Assembly: GCA_000421065.1 (NCBI GenBank)
Contig: ATWD01000001.1
Span: forward strand, 434,001 to 498,000
Reading direction: 5' to 3'
From: Acidobacteriaceae bacterium TAA 166
GTDB taxonomy: Bacteria; Acidobacteriota; Terriglobia; Terriglobales; Acidobacteriaceae
Length of the DNA stretch: 64,000 nucleotides
Below are positions 43,586-51,741 of the stretch, in pieces (within the stretch, counting starts at the first letter, position 1; each line of letters begins with the position of its first letter). The notes under the pieces are model-generated. The model was not told the DNA's origin and did no database searches. It saw only the letters and a program-made list of their open reading frames with translations. The position numbers and the translations under genes were made by a program.

Positions 43586-44168
43586 GGAAAGTTGGCGCTC
43601 TCCGCGAAAGGGCCACCATCACTTCAGAGAAGGCTACCACTGACGCTATGATCTATCCTCGCCGATCCCTCGCGAACGATGCCCTCCTCTAAGGTACAAG
43701 CGTCACTTCATCAATGAGTTATCCTCAGCTCGGCAGCGATATCGAGACGAGGATTCAGCACGATTCCGGTTGTCGGTAGCCGGAAAGCAGCGTGTAGCAC
43801 TGACCAAAGCCGTCTACCGCTTCCGCCATTTCACAATCAACACTGGAATGCGCTTCGAGCGCTTTACCGGAACCCATGGCTGGGCAACCACCATCCCCAT
43901 AAACGTAGCTCTGATAGTTATCACGGGCCCAAAGTGGATGGCAGACTACGAATCCCGGACGGGGTGGAGCGAAGACCGCGAACGGACCGTGGTAGCTGCC
44001 AGTGTCGACCACGTTCCACGTCATTTACGGGATAGTTCGGAGCGGTCCGAGGTATGAGGGGATAAAGCTGCTTCCAAGAAGCACTCTGTCCCGACTCAAG
44101 TTCACCTTCGGCGAAGCAGTCCACTACAGATGGTCCGATCTTTGTTAGCTAGAGACGTACACAGCGAT
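43586..44168. other. Gene-poor stretch
   Basis: There is no convincing complete gene. On the minus strand around 43750-44060 two neighbouring frames read like a broken small Pro/Trp/Val-rich exported protein (PPRPGFVV, then VVAQPWVPVKR in another frame), possibly an eroded relative of the YXWGXW type. The evidence is weak. Confidence 0.3.
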
Positions 44169-44605
44169 CTAGAAGTGGCACTTGACGCCCATTTGCAACT
44201 GACGTGCCGGTAACGATGCCGTGGGATGTCGAAAGAGCGGGGACTGGATATTTCCAATGTACGACGTATCGTTTGTGGTGTTGAGGATATTGAAAGCGTC
44301 CAACATAAAGCCCCTTTCCATCCTTTCCACCAGAGGCACCTAGTGGAATGTCGTGCGACCAGCGCAGATCCAGATCTGTTACCCCTGCTCCACTCAACGT
44401 ATTACGTCCTACACCGGATGGTCGCGCATTCCCTAAACCTGTGTTGTAGAGGTCGCCCCCGGCTGTTTCCGTATATGGGCTCGCGGAATAGAGTGCGGCG
44501 TTGACTCCCAGAGAGAGCCAGTGGCCAGGACGGAGGGTTCCGAGAATTTTCTCGCTTGGTTGTTCCCCCTTAAAGTTTGGACTCGTTTTACAACATTGAC
44601 TCGCA
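44169..44605 (-). pseudogene. C-terminal remnant of a TonB-dependent receptor, frameshifted
   Basis: Reading 44605 to 44169 gives a typical receptor end: SPNFKGEQPSEKILGTLRPGHW, LYNTGLGNARPSG, DLDLRWSHDIPL, then after a one-base shift near 44298 LDAFNILNTTNDTSYIGNIQ and the terminal strand QLQMGVKCHF with stop. The first two-thirds of the gene are missing; sequence upstream of 44605 is unrelated. The break lies about 120 nt from the integrase stop, so integration of the element may have cut it. Confidence 0.75.
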
Positions 44606-44726
44606 TCGTGAAAAACCTCCTAACGGTTCATAAGAGGTATCGCTCTTTGCAAACTCGGTCAAATTTGCTGACTTAACCACATCAAAACTTTGATCAAATT
44701 TCAGAATCTATACCAGCTATCTTCGA

Positions 44727-45854
44727 TCAAACTCGCCGCGACGATACAAGAACAAGGCGGGGTTTGCCATTCTCAGGTAGATTTTGAACCTTGTCTGGCT
44801 TTAGCGTAGAGAACTTCTTTCGTTGTTCTAGCCTCTGCAAGGCGTCTTCAATATCGGTGTGTGAAACGATGGCGTAGCGTTCGAAAACGCTTCGATTCTT
44901 CCAGCCGCCGATTTTCATAATCACTCCCTCAGCGATCCCAGCTCGGCGAAAGTTTCGAGCCGCAGTCCGACGCAGATCGTGAAAGAGCAATTTTGGAACT
45001 CCGGCAGCAATGCGGGCTTTATCCCATGCGTCACGGAAATCCCCAATTCTCTTTCCATTCGGTCTGGTAAAGAGGTAGCCCTCGGGAGATTTCCCCTCGG
45101 TACATAGTTCGAACAGATCATGGATTGTTTGGGTCATGGTGACCTCGCGCCCCTCTTTGTTCTTTGTCGTTCCTGGATTCAAACGAATGACGCGGTTCTC
45201 CATATCAACCTGATTGACCTTGAGCTTCAACAGTTCTCCAATCCGCCATCCATAAGTACACCCAGCCTCCACAAGAGCCTGGAACCATATCTCCGGGCAT
45301 GACTCTAAGAGTCGCTGGTACTGAGCATCCTCGAGAAAGCCCTGGCGAACGTTGTTTTCCAACAGTTTCGGGAAGTGTGGGATGAAGAAGATTTTCGGAG
45401 GAGTGGCCTCATGACCAAGATTGAACATTCTCTTGAGCGCGGCCAACTCGCGGTTGATCGTGCCATTGGCGGCACCTGCTTCTTGACGCTTGTCGACGTA
45501 TTTATTAAGGAGGACGCTTGTTACCTGCGAGGCCTTCATCTTTCCAAAGAAAGGCTCCAGGTGGAGCCTCCACCGCGCTTCTGCGTCATCGAGTGAGGCC
45601 CTGCCGTTGATCTTGTAGTCGCGAATGAAGTCTTCCGCCAGTTCCGAAATTCGAGTTCTCTTAGGTGTAAGCCCAGTAACTGAACCAGTTGTTAGTTCCG
45701 CGATCCGAAGCTTTAACTTCTCCAGAGCATCCTTTCGATTAGAAGTCTCTGCGGATTCCCGTCGCTTGACGCCATTCTGGTAATACTGCAGCCACCAAAT
45801 CGAGCTTCCCTTGGGCAGAAAGATTCGCCCCGTTCCACGTTGGCGTCGGCTCAT
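44727..45854 (-). CDS. Tyrosine-family site-specific integrase
   Basis: A protein of 375 residues with an N-terminal arm-binding/SAM-like domain (about 65-150) and a catalytic domain. The active-site residues are Arg204 (YGWRIGEL), His292-x-x-Arg295 (HDLRRT) and the nucleophile Tyr327 (SVFERYA). It would insert and excise a mobile element at an attachment site, likely the tRNA-Leu 3' end 0.7 kb upstream (46557-46615). Its start overlaps the excisionase stop (ATGA). Confidence 0.93.
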   Translation of the reverse strand: MSRRQRGTGRIFLPKGSSIWWLQYYQNGVKRRESAETSNRKDALEKLKLRIAELTTGSVTGLTPKRTRISELAEDFIRDYKINGRASLDDAEARWRLHLEPFFGKMKASQVTSVLLNKYVDKRQEAGAANGTINRELAALKRMFNLGHEATPPKIFFIPHFPKLLENNVRQGFLEDAQYQRLLESCPEIWFQALVEAGCTYGWRIGELLKLKVNQVDMENRVIRLNPGTTKNKEGREVTMTQTIHDLFELCTEGKSPEGYLFTRPNGKRIGDFRDAWDKARIAAGVPKLLFHDLRRTAARNFRRAGIAEGVIMKIGGWKNRSVFERYAIVSHTDIEDALQRLEQRKKFSTLKPDKVQNLPENGKPRLVLVSSRRV

Positions 45855-46129
45855 TTGCTCCTCCTCGGTTGAGGTGAGGCCTCGCGCTTAGCCGTTAACA
45901 CGGGATTCGGTTCCCCATGGTGGGCATCACTGATGCTGTGCTTGTTGCCTTCGATGTAGGCATCTAGGTCACGGACGTCGACAAGAAACGGCCCGCCGCG
46001 CTGGTCCTGAACGAACGGGATGATCTCGGTCTGGATGAGGCGTCTCAGCTTCCATTCACTCATCGACAGATAGGCAGCAGCCTGCTTGGTGCGCAAGAGC
46101 CGTCTGGTCACCATGGGAATAACGGTCAT
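45851..46129 (-). CDS. Excisionase-like helix-turn-helix protein
   Basis: A protein of 92 residues from the ATG at 46129 (GAGAGGA about 7 nt upstream; the frame runs open far upstream through the tRNA fragment, which is not coding). A MerR/excisionase-type winged HTH: RLLRTKQAAAYLSMSEWKLRR, then the wing QRGGPFLVDVRDLDAYIE. It should bind near the att site and direct excision by the integrase gene that it overlaps. The 427 nt between it and the tRNA fragment show no other gene. Confidence 0.8.
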   Translation of the reverse strand: MTVIPMVTRRLLRTKQAAAYLSMSEWKLRRLIQTEIIPFVQDQRGGPFLVDVRDLDAYIEGNKHSISDAHHGEPNPVLTAKREASPQPRRSK

Positions 46130-46556
46130 AGTAGTGTCCTCTCGCATGCAGGCAGTTCCGCATCCGCATGTCATCCTCGACCAGCGAGCCAGTCGAGTGG
46201 GGATCATGGGGCTGTTCCTGATTTCGGTCAAATTTCTGGCATAGGGCTCTTGCACTCCCGTCAAGGGAGCACAAAGGACTGCTCCGCGCGAGTCGAAGGA
46301 GGCCCATGCTTCACCTGTCCCAGGGCAGTCTTTGAGTTGACTACTCAGGGAGAGTTGAGCCGTTGAGTTTGCGAGATCAGCCTCTCTTGCTCCCAGTTGG
46401 AGTGGGAACGAAGAGGATGGTTTTTCTTTGGAAGGAGACGGGGCGAACGATGTGCGGTTCCGCCGGTCGTTCGGTGTGATTCGAGGGGTTGGACAAAGAA
46501 TGGACAAAGTCGGCTCCAAGCTGGGAACCGGCGATGATGTAAGTTGTTGTATTTTA

Positions 46557-46615
46557 TGGTGCCGGGAGGGGGGGACGAACCCCCACGACCGCAAGGGTCG
46601 GCGGATTTTGAGTCC
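46557..46615 (-). other. 3' fragment of tRNA-Leu(CAA), probable attachment site
   Basis: Minus strand, from the anticodon loop CTCAAAA through a perfect variable-arm hairpin (CGACC-x5-GGTCG), a perfect T-arm (GGGGG-TTCGTCC-CCCCC), acceptor 3' strand TCCCGGC, discriminator A and encoded CCA. The 5' half (acceptor 5' strand, D-arm) is absent, and homology stops in the anticodon stem near 46615. This is the typical attachment-site copy left at the far end of an element that integrated into a tRNA gene; from the orientation the element extends to the right. Confidence 0.82.
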
Positions 46616-46686
46616 TTTCGGTAAAGCCGTAAACTTTTGTAAAATATGCATTTATTTCCATAAAACTGTGTACTGTGTAAGAAAAT

Positions 46687-46700
46687 GTGCAAATTTGCAC
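46687..46700. promoter_or_regulatory. Palindrome GTGCAAATTTGCAC followed by T7
   Basis: A 14-bp perfect palindrome with A4 before and T7 after. It could be an operator or a small terminator for leftward or rightward transcription near the att site. The surrounding 46620-46770 is markedly AT-rich. Confidence 0.45.
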
Positions 46701-46745
46701 TTTTTTTGACCCCACCTGCGAAGGCGTTTATGGCTTCTCAGTCAT

Positions 46746-46765
46746 ATAACAAATATTGTTATAAT
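46746..46765 (+). promoter_or_regulatory. Operator and -10 of XRE/nucleotidyltransferase operon
   Basis: ATAACAA-ATA-TTGTTAT (46746-46762) is a perfect 7+7 inverted repeat that overlaps TATAAT (46760-46765). The GTG start is 7 nt after the -10, so the mRNA is probably leaderless and the XRE protein probably represses its own promoter. Confidence 0.62.
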
Positions 46766-46772
46766 AAATGCT

Positions 46773-47456
46773 GTGACTGGTAATGACCTCAAATCGGCCC
46801 GGACCGCTTCGAACTGGACTCAGGCCGAAGCTGCTCATCGCCTTGGCGTCACGCAGGCTTACCTTTCCATGGTTGAACGCGGCAATAGGCCGGTCTCAGA
46901 CGATCTCACGTCGGCAGCTCTTCAGGTGTTCCCTTTACCTGCAACGGCACGCCCTATAGAAGATCGTCCTGCCGCGAAGGCAGGAGAAGAGTTCTTCAAG
47001 CGAGCTTTGGGAGAGCTAGGATATCCGGGGTTTGCCTATATGGAGAGTCAGCAACTGCTCAATCCAGCCGAATTGCTTCTCCTTGCACTCGACAGCGAAG
47101 ATCTTGATGCTCGGGTGACGGAAGCTTTGCCGTGGCTCCCGTTTCACTTCCCTGAGATGAACTGGAACTGGCTTACATCCGAGAGCAAATCTCGGGACAG
47201 ACAGAATCGGCTTGCATACGTTGCTCTGCTGGCAAGCGACGTTGCACAAAAGCGCGGAGACTCGCAGCTAGCAGAGAAGCTTCGCTCTCGTGTGACGGCG
47301 TTGGAACGCTCTCGCCTGGCTAACGAAGACACGCTCGCCAAAAGCTCCATGTCACAGGCCGAACGCAAATGGCTGAGCACCCACCGAACTCCATTGGCAG
47401 CTCACTGGAATTTGCTCACTGACCTGAAAGCCGAGGACCTCCAGCATGTCTTCTGA
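46773..47456 (+). CDS. XRE-family HTH regulator (antitoxin-like) of a nucleotidyltransferase pair
   Basis: A protein of 227 residues with a GTG start directly behind a TATAAT box (leaderless). The N-terminal XRE helix-turn-helix (WTQAEAAHRLGVTQAYLSMVERG, about residues 14-36) is followed by a helical C-terminal region of about 150 residues with no known signature. The 11-nt overlap with the nucleotidyltransferase gene suggests a toxin-antitoxin-like operon in which this protein is repressor and antidote; the antidote role is inferred. Confidence 0.78.
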   Translation: MTGNDLKSARTASNWTQAEAAHRLGVTQAYLSMVERGNRPVSDDLTSAALQVFPLPATARPIEDRPAAKAGEEFFKRALGELGYPGFAYMESQQLLNPAELLLLALDSEDLDARVTEALPWLPFHFPEMNWNWLTSESKSRDRQNRLAYVALLASDVAQKRGDSQLAEKLRSRVTALERSRLANEDTLAKSSMSQAERKWLSTHRTPLAAHWNLLTDLKAEDLQHVF

Positions 47457-47988
47457 GTTAAGGCCTCCCGAACCTTGGCACTCGTTCCTTCGCGATCTCG
47501 ATGATGCGTTGCAAGCGCCTGCTCGTCTGGACTGCATCGGAGGGTTTGTTGTCACGCAGCTATATGGACTCGCCCGTCCTACGGCGGATGTGGACGTCAT
47601 CGAACTTGCACCAAGAGAGGCGTCTGAGGCGCTGATGCAGATTGCAATGCAAGGAGGCCCTCTTCACCGAAAGCATCGGATTTACCTTGATCGCGTAGGC
47701 GTGGCCGCAATCCCGGAGAATTATGAAGACCGGCTCACAGAGATGTTTCCTGGAGCATATCGACACCTCAGACTGATGGCTCTCGATCCGTACGATATCG
47801 CCCTATCGAAACTCGAACGGAACAGTCAGAAAGACCGCGATGATGTTCGGTATCTCAACCGCACCGTTCCCTTCGATCTCGCGACGTTACAGCAACGCTA
47901 TGAAATCGAACTGCGTTGGCAACTTGGAAGGCCCGACCGCGAGGATCTGACGATGAAGTTATGGATGGAAATGCTCGCGGAGAAATAG
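47446..47988 (+). CDS. Nucleotidyltransferase (DUF6036-like), toxin-like
   Basis: A protein of 180 residues with the nucleotidyltransferase signature IGGFVVTQLYGLARPTADVD (Gly32-Gly33, Asp48-x-Asp50) and a later LMALDPYDIALSKLERNSQKD typical of DUF6036. It could add nucleotides to tRNA or protein, as do AbiEii/MenT-type toxins; activity is not provable here. It pairs with the XRE gene upstream and lies in the mobile region. Confidence 0.8.
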   Translation: MSSELRPPEPWHSFLRDLDDALQAPARLDCIGGFVVTQLYGLARPTADVDVIELAPREASEALMQIAMQGGPLHRKHRIYLDRVGVAAIPENYEDRLTEMFPGAYRHLRLMALDPYDIALSKLERNSQKDRDDVRYLNRTVPFDLATLQQRYEIELRWQLGRPDREDLTMKLWMEMLAEK

Positions 47989-48023
47989 GTGCCATTGTTT
48001 GCGGTTCGAGATGGGATATCTGC

Positions 48024-48073
48024 CTCGTATACGAGTCAAAGGCGATTTGGTGCCCCGTTGTGCCCGATATACT
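48024..48073 (+). promoter_or_regulatory. Palindrome and -10 of the HipB-like gene
   Basis: CTCGTATACGAG (48024-48035) is a 12-bp perfect palindrome; TATACT (48068-48073) lies 7 nt before the ATG, the same leaderless spacing as at 46760-46773. Confidence 0.5.
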
Positions 48074-48080
48074 GGGCAAC

Positions 48081-48368
48081 ATGTTGTTACTGATTGACAT
48101 CGGTGAAGAGATTTCAAAGCGGCGAAAGACTGTTGGTTTGACTCAAGCTGAACTTGCGAAGATGGCGCGCGTTAGCCGTTCGACCTTGGACGCTCTTGAA
48201 AATGGCAGGATGGGCGAGCTGGGATACATGAAAGTAAACAACATCCTGATTTCACTCGGCGTGGAGTTCAAACTTCAAGTCGCAGCGAGCAAGCGGCCTA
48301 CCCTTGATGACTTGATGCTGGAAAATGAGAGGCTTTTTGCTGCTTCAACAGTTTCAAAGCAGAGATGA
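48081..48368 (+). CDS. Orphan HipB-like XRE regulator
   Basis: A protein of 95 residues from the ATG at 48081. The helix-turn-helix GLTQAELAKMARVSRSTLDA is preceded by a HipB-like N-terminus, and a C-terminal tail of about 30 residues follows. HipB normally precedes the kinase toxin HipA; no HipA follows (the ATGA-overlapping frame after it is only 34 codons and unlike HipA). It may act alone or have lost its toxin. Confidence 0.75.
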   Translation: MLLLIDIGEEISKRRKTVGLTQAELAKMARVSRSTLDALENGRMGELGYMKVNNILISLGVEFKLQVAASKRPTLDDLMLENERLFAASTVSKQR

Positions 48369-48489
48369 CGGGCAGGAAGTCGCGTCAGTGGTGGCCGAGA
48401 GTAGCTCCGCGCATCGAAGATGCATCATGCAGCGAGGTTGGTCCAGGGCTCCTCACTGCCGACAGCACTGGGAACTGATAGACGGCATT

Positions 48490-49953
48490 TCAGTCAAGCT
48501 CCGGGAGTTCGGGCCTCTTGGGAAGTGGCACCCCGGCGTCCTTCTTTGCCCAAAATCCCCGTCCAGGTACCGGTACTCGGAGCTTCCTACAGGTCTTAGA
48601 CAAAGCCACGTCAGAGATGCCATATTCCTTCACCAGCTTTTGCATTGGTTGTTCCCAAACCTGGCGATAGAGCTGCTCCCGGTCGTAACGAGCCAAGAGT
48701 TGGCGGGAAATCCGTGGCGAAGATGCTAACCTCCCTTTGCTCTTACCGGGCGGCCCCTCAGCAAAGTCTCTCAGCTTCAATCGAGTCAGCCACCAGGACT
48801 CCTTCTCTAGATGCTGCCTAAAGCGCGCACTTAAGAAAAGACTCTTCCAGGTGTCCTGAGAACACACAGCGTTCGGAACAAAGATTTTGAAAAGTGCAAT
48901 CGAGACCTCAGGCTCGCATTCGAGCAGAGTTCTTCGCACCGAGTTCATCTCATAGGCATCGTCAGGATTCCAGATTGCTTTATGCTCGGCGAGGATACGG
49001 ATTTTTCTCAGGGATTCGGAGACAGAGTAGACTGTGCGCTTTCCTGCAAAGCCGTGGATACCTATCCGCTCAAAGCGCATGAAGTTTAAACAGCGGCTAA
49101 GAGAAGACGACCCGCCATTCGGCCTATCATTTGGTCGCGCCCCGAGTTCTAGTAGATAGACAAGAACGTCGCTCGATTGCCCAAATGAGGCTTCACACAG
49201 GAGACGAGACATGTCATCTCGCTCCAGATTGAGCTTGAACTTCTTCAAAATCTCAACATGACTGGATGCAGCCGCCTGCTCTATGGCTGAGACATAGATT
49301 TCCGGATCATCCTCATCCATGCCGCTTGGGCCTATCGATCGAGGGTCGGCCCCAGCCCAAAGGAGTAAGCTCACCCACTTCAAATCGCCCTCACGAGCGA
49401 AATGGCGAAGGGCACGCTCTAACTGCTCTTGAAGCTGGAACTCGAATTCAGAATGCGACTGTTTGAAGTTGATAAATGGGCGCAGCGCCGTTCGGACTTT
49501 TGCGCAGAAGGCTACAGTGAAAGGCAACCCCTCAAGCACGTCCGCTCCGCCATCTAGAAATAGCTGGATGAGCTTTGGTTCCCAGGTCAATAAGACATCG
49601 GCAAGAGGAACGCTCTTCAGATCGGCGCCATGTTCCAGTAAAAGAGGGACAGTGTCGAGGTTCCTAAGTGCAACAGCATCCGACAGCGCCTGATTCAGAT
49701 TCGTTACGTCTCTGTCGTTGCGCGCGAGTAATCGAACGAGGCTATGGAATCCAATCTCGACAGCGACCTGAAGTGGAGTCTTCCTAATGGTTGAAGGAAC
49801 GGAGAGCGATTTGCCTGACGCTATCCAAGCATCCACTTCGTAGAGTCTCCCAGTGCGGCAAAGGCGAACGAGTTCCTTGCCTTCTTCAATCGTCAGAACC
49901 TGAGACGTAGCGGCATTGGAAGCTGTGGGGCTCGGATACTTCGTGACACTCAT
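48490..49953 (-). CDS. Ankyrin-repeat protein with C-terminal HTH-like module
   Basis: A protein of 487 residues, no signal peptide. Ankyrin-type repeats run from about residue 30 to 290 (TPLQVAVEIGFHSLVRLLAR, LDTVPLLLEHGADLKSV, LIQLFLDGGADVLEG). The last 70 residues (YDREQLYRQVWEQPM, EYGISDVALSKTCRKL, PVPGRGFWAKK) match a small domain often met at the ends of bacterial accessory-gene proteins, probably helix-turn-helix. It probably binds a protein partner through the ankyrins and DNA through the tail. It lies among defence-type genes; the function is unknown. Confidence 0.72.
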   Translation of the reverse strand: MSVTKYPSPTASNAATSQVLTIEEGKELVRLCRTGRLYEVDAWIASGKSLSVPSTIRKTPLQVAVEIGFHSLVRLLARNDRDVTNLNQALSDAVALRNLDTVPLLLEHGADLKSVPLADVLLTWEPKLIQLFLDGGADVLEGLPFTVAFCAKVRTALRPFINFKQSHSEFEFQLQEQLERALRHFAREGDLKWVSLLLWAGADPRSIGPSGMDEDDPEIYVSAIEQAAASSHVEILKKFKLNLERDDMSRLLCEASFGQSSDVLVYLLELGARPNDRPNGGSSSLSRCLNFMRFERIGIHGFAGKRTVYSVSESLRKIRILAEHKAIWNPDDAYEMNSVRRTLLECEPEVSIALFKIFVPNAVCSQDTWKSLFLSARFRQHLEKESWWLTRLKLRDFAEGPPGKSKGRLASSPRISRQLLARYDREQLYRQVWEQPMQKLVKEYGISDVALSKTCRKLRVPVPGRGFWAKKDAGVPLPKRPELPELD

Positions 49954-50105
49954 GGTCTCAGCAATCCCCTCGATAGCAGGGCATTGCGGTCTGTGGATGG
50001 CTTGATGTCTGTCAATATACGAGCCCTCTTGGGATCACGGAGTGCACCGAAGCGAGTTCCTTGCGTAGAATCGATGAATCTCAATATTCACGAGTTCTCT
50101 GAATC

Positions 50106-51032
50106 ATGGCAATTCCTGATTACCAATTCCTCATGCTCCCTGTCCTGCGGGAGGCCGCGCGGGGAGAAGTACGCATTGGCGCTGTAGTCGAGGCCCTCGC
50201 GGACGAGTTATCTCTCAGTCCAGAGGACAGGACTGCCCTGCTACCGTCAGGTAAGCAATCGGTTTTCAGCAATAGGGTTCACTGGGCGAAGTCTTATCTC
50301 AGCAAGGCTGGACTCGTAGAGCTCACGAAGAGAGGTCATTTCAAAATCTCCGCGCGTGGACAAGAGGTTTTGGCTTCCAACCCTGCCGCCATCGACAACC
50401 GCTTTCTCAATCAGTTCGAGGAGTTTCGAGAGTTCCGGCGTCGGAGTGATGAAACCGACGAAGCTGTGTCTCCACCGCAAGTGGTGGAAGATCTCTCAGA
50501 GCAAAAGGAAACTCCAGACGAGCTCATGCGGTCAGCACATCGGCAGATTGAAACGGCCCTTGCACAGGATCTCTTGGCACGAGTCCGCAATGCTCCGCCA
50601 GCTTTCTTTGAACGCTTGATCGTGAATCTGCTTCTGAGCATGGGATACGGCGGCACCAGCGCCGATAAGGCAGGTCGAACATTGGGGCGTTCCGGAGACG
50701 ATGGTGTCGATGGAGTGGTCGATCAAGACATCTTGGGCTTGGATCGCGTCTATATCCAAGCCAAACGATATGGTGCTGGAAATAACATCGGTTCAGGAGC
50801 GATCCGCGATTTCTTCGGCAGCCTTGACCGTCACAAAGCAAACAAAGGTCTCTTCGTAACCACATCGAGCTTTTCACCATCTGCCAGAGAGACGGCAGAC
50901 TTCTTGAGCAAACGCATCGTGCTGATCGATGGAAACCAACTGGCGGAGCTCATGATTCGCCAGAATATCGGCTGCCGTATCGAAGAGACCCTCGCTATCA
51001 AGAACATCGACGAGGAATTCTTCGAGGCCTAA
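50106..51032 (+). CDS. Mrr-type restriction endonuclease
   Basis: A protein of 308 residues. An N-terminal winged-helix Mrr_N domain (MAIPDYQFLMLPVLREAARG to about residue 95) is followed by a linker and a PD-(D/E)XK catalytic domain with GDDGVDGVV and VYIQAKRYG (Asp, then Gln-x-Lys, around residues 197-222), and IGSGAIRDFFGSLD, the Mrr-specific helix. Mrr is a type IV (methylation-dependent) enzyme that cuts modified DNA, so it guards against modified phage or plasmid DNA. The length matches E. coli Mrr. Confidence 0.9.
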   Translation: MAIPDYQFLMLPVLREAARGEVRIGAVVEALADELSLSPEDRTALLPSGKQSVFSNRVHWAKSYLSKAGLVELTKRGHFKISARGQEVLASNPAAIDNRFLNQFEEFREFRRRSDETDEAVSPPQVVEDLSEQKETPDELMRSAHRQIETALAQDLLARVRNAPPAFFERLIVNLLLSMGYGGTSADKAGRTLGRSGDDGVDGVVDQDILGLDRVYIQAKRYGAGNNIGSGAIRDFFGSLDRHKANKGLFVTTSSFSPSARETADFLSKRIVLIDGNQLAELMIRQNIGCRIEETLAIKNIDEEFFEA

Positions 51033-51047
51033 TTGTATTGGGTGGGA

Positions 51048-51134
51048 TGGTGGCCGAGGTCGGACTCGAACCGACACGAAGTTGCCTTCGGCAGATTTTG
51101 AGTCTGCTGTGGCTGCCAATTTCACCACTCGGCC
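51048..51134 (-). tRNA. tRNA-Leu (anticodon CAA), complete
   Basis: 87 nt including encoded CCA. Acceptor GGCCGAG (51134-51128) pairs perfectly with CTCGGCC (51058-51052); U8, D-arm GTG...CAC, anticodon stem GCAGA/TCTGC with loop CTCAAAA, a long variable arm (class II) and T-arm GTCGG-TTCGAGT-CCGAC. The anticodon is the same as that of the fragment at 46557-46615 but the gene is different. Confidence 0.93.
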
Positions 51135-51329
51135 ATCCTCTAGATTGTACCGCAGTACTAAGAGCCGATGCGCGCTCTGAGCGTCTCTTCTATCGCGCAG
51201 CCGGCGAGCGAAGGCCGGAAAACAGGCGGAAATGGGTGCAGGGAGAAACCGAGCGGGTTTCTCCCGCCGCGCGATGAGCGCGCAAAAAGAGAGGCCGCAG
51301 TTTCGCGGCCTCACGAATATTGGTCTTGT

Positions 51330-51741
51330 TTAGCCGAGAATGCATTTACTCGTGAAAGCTTCTTCGAAACCCTGCAAGCGCAGGTTGTTGTCCCATGTCT
51401 CCGCCAACTGCTCGTGCTGCTTTTGCAATTCGAGAAGAGCGACGTAGTGATCCCGGACAATGGCGCGTGAGACCTGCTCCACGGCTACATAGTCATTTCG
51501 CCAAAAGTATGGAATCAGGTGTGCGCCTCCTGCGAGGCCAAGCTCGAAACACATTTCCGGGTCGCGCATGGCATCGCCGTTCCGTTCGCCGTAGTGTGCA
51601 ACTGCCAGCGCAGGGAGACCGAGTGGGCCTGACTCAGGCATTCCCTCAATCACTAACGGCAGATAAGGCGGGTTCAATTCTGATATAGAGGTTGGGTCTC
51701 CAGCCTCCGGCTTTTTTGAGGATGTTGAGAATGGTCTTCAT
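51330..51741 (-). pseudogene. DUF6908 gene with a frameshift
   Basis: The ATG at 51741 overlaps the ArdC-like gene stop (ATGA). Its frame encodes MKTILNILKKAGGWRPNLY but soon ends; a +1 shift near 51677 opens the rest of a DUF6908 protein (PPYLPLVIEGM, AHYGERNGDAMRDPEMCFELG, ETWDNNLRLQGF) to 51330. One small indel therefore splits a gene of about 137 codons. DUF6908 genes are common on plasmids beside ArdC-like genes; the function is unknown. Confidence 0.65.

Noticed and set aside
43755-44024. An 89-codon minus-strand frame near the TonB remnant.
   Set aside because: Only short Pro-rich patches resemble a protein and they shift frame; kept as a possible eroded gene, not called.
48365-48481. 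A 34-codon frame overlapping the HipB-like stop (ATGA), looked at as HipA start.
   Set aside because: Far too short and without the HipA N-terminal pattern.
46557-51134. The tRNA-Leu fragment and the intact tRNA-Leu(CAA) as the two ends of a single 4.5-kb element; they share 16 of 17 bases around the anticodon loop.
   Set aside because: The fragment's acceptor (TCCCGGC) cannot pair with the 5' acceptor of the intact gene (GGCCGAG), and T-arm and variable arm differ. The shared bases are what any CAA tRNAs have in common.
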